A stretch of 18,601 nucleotides of DNA, taken from NCBI GenBank assembly GCA_036653215.1, contig JAVVUK010000027.1, positions 1-18,601 on the forward strand. Direction: 5' to 3'. Made by a program: the position numbers and the translations under genes. This stretch comes from JADFUS01 sp036653215 (GTDB taxonomy: Bacteria > Bacteroidota > Bacteroidia > Bacteroidales > Rikenellaceae). Below the pieces are notes generated by a model. The model worked only from the letters and a program-made list of their open reading frames with translations, did not search any database and was not told the origin of the DNA. This document shows positions 15,052 to 18,601 of the stretch, piece after piece (the stretch's first letter is position 1; each line of letters opens with the position of its first letter).

Positions 15052-16720
15052 ATGCGAATAACAATATTAAAAACTGTGCCGACATAACCCTAAGGAACAT
15101 CGTAAGCGGATATACCGCCGCATAACCGATAGAGGGAGCGTCATTTCCAGCAGTAGATGTCGAATATGAAAGTGCCGGAGGATCGGTTGTACTACCAGCA
15201 AGAAGCCCCATGAGGGTGAAATAGTTGATATGGAAAAAACGTCTTCCTACGATGCCCATAATGATAAGTGGAAGAACGGTTATTATAACACCTAAAGCTA
15301 TCCATGTCACACCACCGCCATTGACTATGGTATCGACAAAATTCTCACCAGCACCAAGCCCCACACAAGCCAAGAAAAGACATATACCTATCTCTCTGAT
15401 CATGAGATTAGCACTTAATGTGGTATAGGTGACGAGCTTAAATTTAATACCAAAGACACTCATCAAAATTGCAACGATAAGTGGACCACCTGCCAAACCT
15501 AACTTTATAGGTTGAGGAATGCCTGGAAATACAAATGGGATGCTACCAAAAATTACCCCAAGGAAGATACCTATAAATAGCTGTATCAAGTTCGGGTCAT
15601 TAAGCTTGCCCATCTTATTTCCTAAAATCTTCTCCACAGCAGCCATAGAAGCCTCTGTACCAACCACTTTAACACGGTCTCCGATTTGTAATTTCAAATC
15701 TGCCTGAGCAACAAGATCTATCCCTGCACGGTTAATACGTGTTACATTTACTCCAAACCTATTTCTAAGATCTATCTGTTGAAGGGTCTTGCCATTTATC
15801 TCTGCTTTGGTAATCAATATTTTCCTAAATATGAGCGAAGCGTCTGACTTAACCCAATCGTCGATAGTCATATTTACAGGCTTACCTATAAAAGCAGTAA
15901 GAGTTTCTGTATTTTGAGGTGTCGTAATCACAAAAACCCTATCCCCCTCGCTAAGTATCTTCTCCGAAGAGGCAATCTCTTCTGTTCCGTTTTTATACAT
16001 GATACGAGAGATAACAAATTTACGATCTATAAGATCGATGATATGTTGTATGCTCTTCCCAAAAAGAGCAGGGTTTCTAACTTCTAAAGATAAGGTGTTT
16101 GCCATATCTTTCTTAGTAGAATTTTCAGCCTCCAATTGTTTGTTTTCCTTGTCGAAATTGATACGAAAAATGAAACGTATAAAAACAAGAGAGGATATGA
16201 TACCTATCACACCTAAAGGATATGCCACAGCATAACCCAAAGCAATAGAAGGATCGGCAACTCCATTCACGCCCATATAAGCCTCTTGTGCGGCACCCAA
16301 GCCTGGAGTATTAGTAACAGCCCCTGAAAGGATCCCCACCATTGTAGGCATAGGGATGTCGGTTATATAATATATAACAACAGTTGTGACAACACCCAAG
16401 AGTACAACGCCGACCGCCAATAGATTAAGTGTTATACCTCCCTTTTTAAAAGATGTGAAAAAACCAGGACCCACTTGCAACCCGACAGCATATACAAATA
16501 AGATAAGTCCAAACTCTTTCATGAAATGTAAAACAGAATGATCAAGCTGAAAACCGAAATGAGAAACCGTGATACCCACAAAGAGCACCATAGTCATGCC
16601 TAAAGATACCCCTCCGATCTTAACCTTACCAAGCATAACACCGAAAGCTATCACAAAAGCCAATAGCATCACAGAATGAGCAATAGAATTACCCCACAAA
16701 AGATTTGATATCCAATCCAT
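15050..16720 (-). CDS. AspT/YidE-type transporter with two RCK_C domains
   Basis: 556-residue inner-membrane protein of the aspartate-alanine exchanger family. Residues 1-185 contain five or six membrane segments. Two RCK_C/TrkA_C domains follow, about 208-280 and 293-368 (ending ...EGDRVFVI and ...IGDRVKVVG). A second membrane half runs from about 376 to the end. The halves are internal duplicates: SGAVTNTPGLGAAQEA with DPSIALGYAVAYPLG in the first matches AGSTTDPPALSYST with APSIGYAAVYPLT in the second. AspT exchanges aspartate for alanine with net charge movement, but many relatives have unknown substrates. The gene is convergent with the LolA-like gene, which ends 12 bases away, and lies 97 bases after the peptidase gene. 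Confidence 0.92.
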   Translation of the reverse strand: MDWISNLLWGNSIAHSVMLLAFVIAFGVMLGKVKIGGVSLGMTMVLFVGITVSHFGFQLDHSVLHFMKEFGLILFVYAVGLQVGPGFFTSFKKGGITLNLLAVGVVLLGVVTTVVIYYITDIPMPTMVGILSGAVTNTPGLGAAQEAYMGVNGVADPSIALGYAVAYPLGVIGIISSLVFIRFIFRINFDKENKQLEAENSTKKDMANTLSLEVRNPALFGKSIQHIIDLIDRKFVISRIMYKNGTEEIASSEKILSEGDRVFVITTPQNTETLTAFIGKPVNMTIDDWVKSDASLIFRKILITKAEINGKTLQQIDLRNRFGVNVTRINRAGIDLVAQADLKLQIGDRVKVVGTEASMAAVEKILGNKMGKLNDPNLIQLFIGIFLGVIFGSIPFVFPGIPQPIKLGLAGGPLIVAILMSVFGIKFKLVTYTTLSANLMIREIGICLFLACVGLGAGENFVDTIVNGGGVTWIALGVIITVLPLIIMGIVGRRFFHINYFTLMGLLAGSTTDPPALSYSTSTAGNDAPSIGYAAVYPLTMFLRVMSAQFLILLFA

Positions 16721-16817
16721 ATTATCGTTTTTTATTAGTTTTATAAACCGTAAAAGATGCTACCCCTAATTCAAAGGCAACATCTTTTTACTAATGTTTA
16801 TTAAGAAGCTATAACGC
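16721..16817. other. Short intergenic region between peptidase and transporter genes
   Basis: 97 bases on the minus-strand path. It contains the hairpin listed separately. No convincing TTTG/TAnnTTTG promoter for the transporter gene was found, although an independent promoter would be expected if the hairpin terminates. Confidence 0.5.
16752..16788 (-). terminator. Probable terminator after the C1B peptidase gene
   Basis: AAAAGATG (16752-16759) pairs with CATCTTTT (16781-16788), with a further CC/GG pairing inside the loop. On the minus strand the hairpin ends in TTTT. It lies about 30 bases past the peptidase stop and would separate it from the transporter gene. Confidence 0.55.
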
Positions 16818-17984
16818 TTATTTTATATTAAGTTTAGCCTTTATATCGCTGCTAAGGGCGTTTTTATTGACCATGACACCAATAGTCTTACTTTCTATAT
16901 AAGGAAGTGAAGCATATAAGAACCCACCATATTTATTGGTGTTGTCCCATGAGTTTTTAACTATATAGTATGGGTTTCCTTCTTGGTCTTTTGCAGTACC
17001 TACAATAACCATAAGGTGGTCATCGGTAGTTTGTAGGTTGTCGAACATCGTTTGACGTGTCTCTTGTGTAACAGCTATCTCTTTTGGCAGCCCTACACTC
17101 TTTTTACCTTTTACACTGTCTTGAACAATAACAGGCATCTTAGCAAAGCCTTTACTATGCAAGAAGCCGTCTTCACTAACATCAGCATCCCAGCCAATAG
17201 CATATCCATTGTCAATAGCTGAGTTTATAATAGAAACCATCTCCTCCAAAGAGACATTGTAGATTTTGTTCCAAGCCCAGTTATCTGGAATTTCTAAAGG
17301 GAACTTGCCATAGAAAGGATGATGAGTAAAAGAACCTATCGTAACATAATCGTCAGGGTTTATACCTGTCATTGCCAAAAATGAAGTCGGAGTATATTCG
17401 ACACCCTCAAACTCAAATTTGTCGGGACGAGCACCAAGATAAGCATCTAAAATCCCCTCGTAACCTTTTTTCCAAGAGGTAGACAACTTGCCGTTAGGGT
17501 TTTTGATTATAGCATCAAGGTAATTAGAAAGAGCCCTTGTAAGTTCTCTATGTTGGTGTTTCTCTGTTCCATAATTAAGACCAGAGTAAGCACTTTCAGG
17601 GACAAGACCAAATTTCTTGATAGCGGTTATCACATCTGTAGAAATAGCTCCTTCACTAAAAGAAGCCTCCCCATGCATACGCACATAACGTTCTGCTTTA
17701 AGAAGATATACATTACGAACAATCCACATTTCCGACAAATCATACTCCTTACCACTCTTTACAAGTAAGTCGTTTTCAAGGGTTCCTATGCCAGCGAAAC
17801 ACCAACAAGTACCTGTGCTATATTGATCTTTAACAGGTGTGCTTTGTAGCCTTTTAACATCTGTAAATTTGTATTGTTCAGCATCAAATTTTGTCGTTGT
17901 CTTTTCGGCTGCCTTAAGTTCTATTTGAGCATAAGAACTCATAGACAAGGCAATCATCGATACAGCTAAAATTATTTTCTTCAT
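16818..17984 (-). CDS. Exported C1B-family cysteine peptidase (bleomycin hydrolase/aminopeptidase C-like)
   Basis: 388-residue papain-fold peptidase of the bleomycin hydrolase/PepC group. Q54 and catalytic C60 lie in KDQYSTGTCWCFAGIGTLE, H323 in DDHLMVIVGTA and N344 in YYIVKNSWD. LSEMWIVRNVYLLKAERY is the characteristic helix after the active site. Unlike the cytosolic PepC and bleomycin hydrolase, it starts with a signal peptide (MKKIILAVSMIALSMSSYAQ, cleavage after A19), so it probably acts in the periplasm or is secreted. It is shorter than the usual 440-455 residues, and its tail (DIKAKLNIK) lacks the canonical C-terminal arm that blocks the cleft in hexameric enzymes. It lies 9 bases after the SPOR gene and is probably co-transcribed with it. 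Confidence 0.92.
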   Translation of the reverse strand: MKKIILAVSMIALSMSSYAQIELKAAEKTTTKFDAEQYKFTDVKRLQSTPVKDQYSTGTCWCFAGIGTLENDLLVKSGKEYDLSEMWIVRNVYLLKAERYVRMHGEASFSEGAISTDVITAIKKFGLVPESAYSGLNYGTEKHQHRELTRALSNYLDAIIKNPNGKLSTSWKKGYEGILDAYLGARPDKFEFEGVEYTPTSFLAMTGINPDDYVTIGSFTHHPFYGKFPLEIPDNWAWNKIYNVSLEEMVSIINSAIDNGYAIGWDADVSEDGFLHSKGFAKMPVIVQDSVKGKKSVGLPKEIAVTQETRQTMFDNLQTTDDHLMVIVGTAKDQEGNPYYIVKNSWDNTNKYGGFLYASLPYIESKTIGVMVNKNALSSDIKAKLNIK

Positions 17985-17993
17985 ATTCTCTTT

Positions 17994-18601
17994 TTATTGT
18001 TCTTTATATATAGGTTTATTATTTTTTACCTTAAGCACCCAACAGTCGCTCTTAGCCGCTTTTTTAGCCTCTGTTGCCGCAGCGTCAGTTTTGTATGTTC
18101 CTATGGTGGCATAAAACTTACCTAACACCTCGACTACATTTTTATTTTTATTTTTAAGCCCATCTAAATGTTTCTGAGCATTTTCTCGTGTTGAGAATAC
18201 GCCTGATACGATATAAAAAGCCTCTTCATTTGTTATAGGTTCCTTAGCAACATCTTCCTCAAGAGTGACGGAGTCTGCCTCCTCTTCCACCACTGTATCG
18301 TCAACAACCCTCTCGTTGATGATAGTTGGTGTTGCCTCTTCTTTTTGTGCCTTTGGCAATATATCGTAATCGGCTCCATCAAAAAACACAAAGTAGGCTG
18401 TAACAGCAATCGCCACAATTAGGATTATAGAGATCCATTTTATGCTTACTCCACCTCCAGAGATAGACATCTTTTCCCTTTTAGGCTCTACATATATGGA
18501 ATTTAAGGATTTGTTTAAGCCATCAGACATCTTAACGACAGATCCATCATAAGACACAACCCCATTTATTGTGAAGTTAGATAACGATTTGGTAATTCCG
18601 C
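17994..18601 (-). CDS. SPOR-domain membrane protein, 5' end outside window (probable HU-CCDC81 N-terminal region)
   Basis: The frame stays open upstream of the GTG at 18557 to the window edge (ITKSLSNFTINGVV...), so the true start lies beyond the right end and about 201 codons are visible. Order: end of a folded N-terminal region (SLSNFTINGVVSYDG); one membrane segment (IKWISIILIVAIAVTAYFVFF); an acidic, Glu/Val-rich periplasmic linker; and a C-terminal SPOR domain beginning AFYIVSGVFSTRENAQKHLD. SPOR domains bind denuded glycan strands at division sites. In Bacteroidota this architecture usually has HU-like CCDC81 domains in front; that assignment is inferred from the visible tail only. It is upstream of and probably co-transcribed with the exported peptidase. 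Confidence 0.85.
   Translation of the reverse strand, partial: GITKSLSNFTINGVVSYDGSVVKMSDGLNKSLNSIYVEPKREKMSISGGGVSIKWISIILIVAIAVTAYFVFFDGADYDILPKAQKEEATPTIINERVVDDTVVEEEADSVTLEEDVAKEPITNEEAFYIVSGVFSTRENAQKHLDGLKNKNKNVVEVLGKFYATIGTYKTDAAATEAKKAAKSDCWVLKVKNNKPIYKEQ

Noticed and set aside
17994..18557. SPOR gene as a complete 187-residue protein starting with GTG at 18557
   Set aside because: The frame remains open to the window edge and the extra residues look like folded protein, so the gene is 5'-partial.
1..18601. A new defence, mobile or secondary-metabolite system
   Set aside because: Nearly every gene belongs to a known core or envelope family. There are no integrase, transposase, toxin-antitoxin, reverse transcriptase or nuclease-effector genes, and base composition appears uniform by eye.

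Overview
The window looks like a scaffold from a Bacteroidales-type member of the Bacteroidota, probably a metagenome bin. Several things point there. The genes are AT-rich with no Shine-Dalgarno sequences but A-rich leaders. A promoter of the Bacteroidota form (TTTG, 21 bases, TAnnTTTG) precedes acpP. The order purN <-> acpP-fabF-rnc, a DUF4924-type protein and a membrane-anchored SPOR-domain protein are all typical of the phylum. Two runs of exactly 100 N mark scaffold joins. One of these (14829-14928) is flanked by an exact 55-base duplication and is almost certainly not a real gap.

Layout, left to right. (1) 1-4231, plus strand: the 3' part of leuS, a membrane-anchored M23 peptidase, a YhbP-like flavin-type protein and an NAD-dependent epimerase/reductase, with TAATG stop/start overlaps. 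(2) 4232-4491: a repeat-bearing intergenic region broken by the first N run. (3) 4492-7479, plus: galE, an Hsp15-type S4 protein, a DUF4924-type protein and manA, spaced 6-8 bases apart and closed by a perfect 17-bp hairpin. (4) 7551-9744, minus: a GYF_2 + CD225 membrane protein, a CNNM/CBS membrane protein and purN. (5) 9745-9898: a compact region with promoters facing both ways. (6) 9899-15037, plus: acpP, fabF, rnc, a LysE-family exporter, cmk, ispH and a LolA-like periplasmic protein, very tightly packed. (7) 15050-18601, minus: an AspT/YidE-type transporter, an exported C1B (bleomycin hydrolase-like) peptidase and a SPOR-domain protein that runs off the right edge.

Most genes are core functions: translation and RNA processing (leuS, rnc, hslR), fatty-acid synthesis (acpP, fabF), isoprenoid precursors (ispH), nucleotides (purN, cmk), sugar nucleotides (galE, manA) and envelope maintenance (M23 peptidase, LolA-like, SPOR). 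I see no mobile element genes, CRISPR array, defence system, tRNA or rRNA, and no convincing new multi-gene system. The points most worth a second look are the LolA-like gene, which after repair of the false gap still ends early inside a shared terminator hairpin; the structured 40-base-period repeat at the first gap; the M23 peptidase with HLD in place of HxH; the GYF_2-CD225 protein; and the exported bleomycin-hydrolase-like peptidase.
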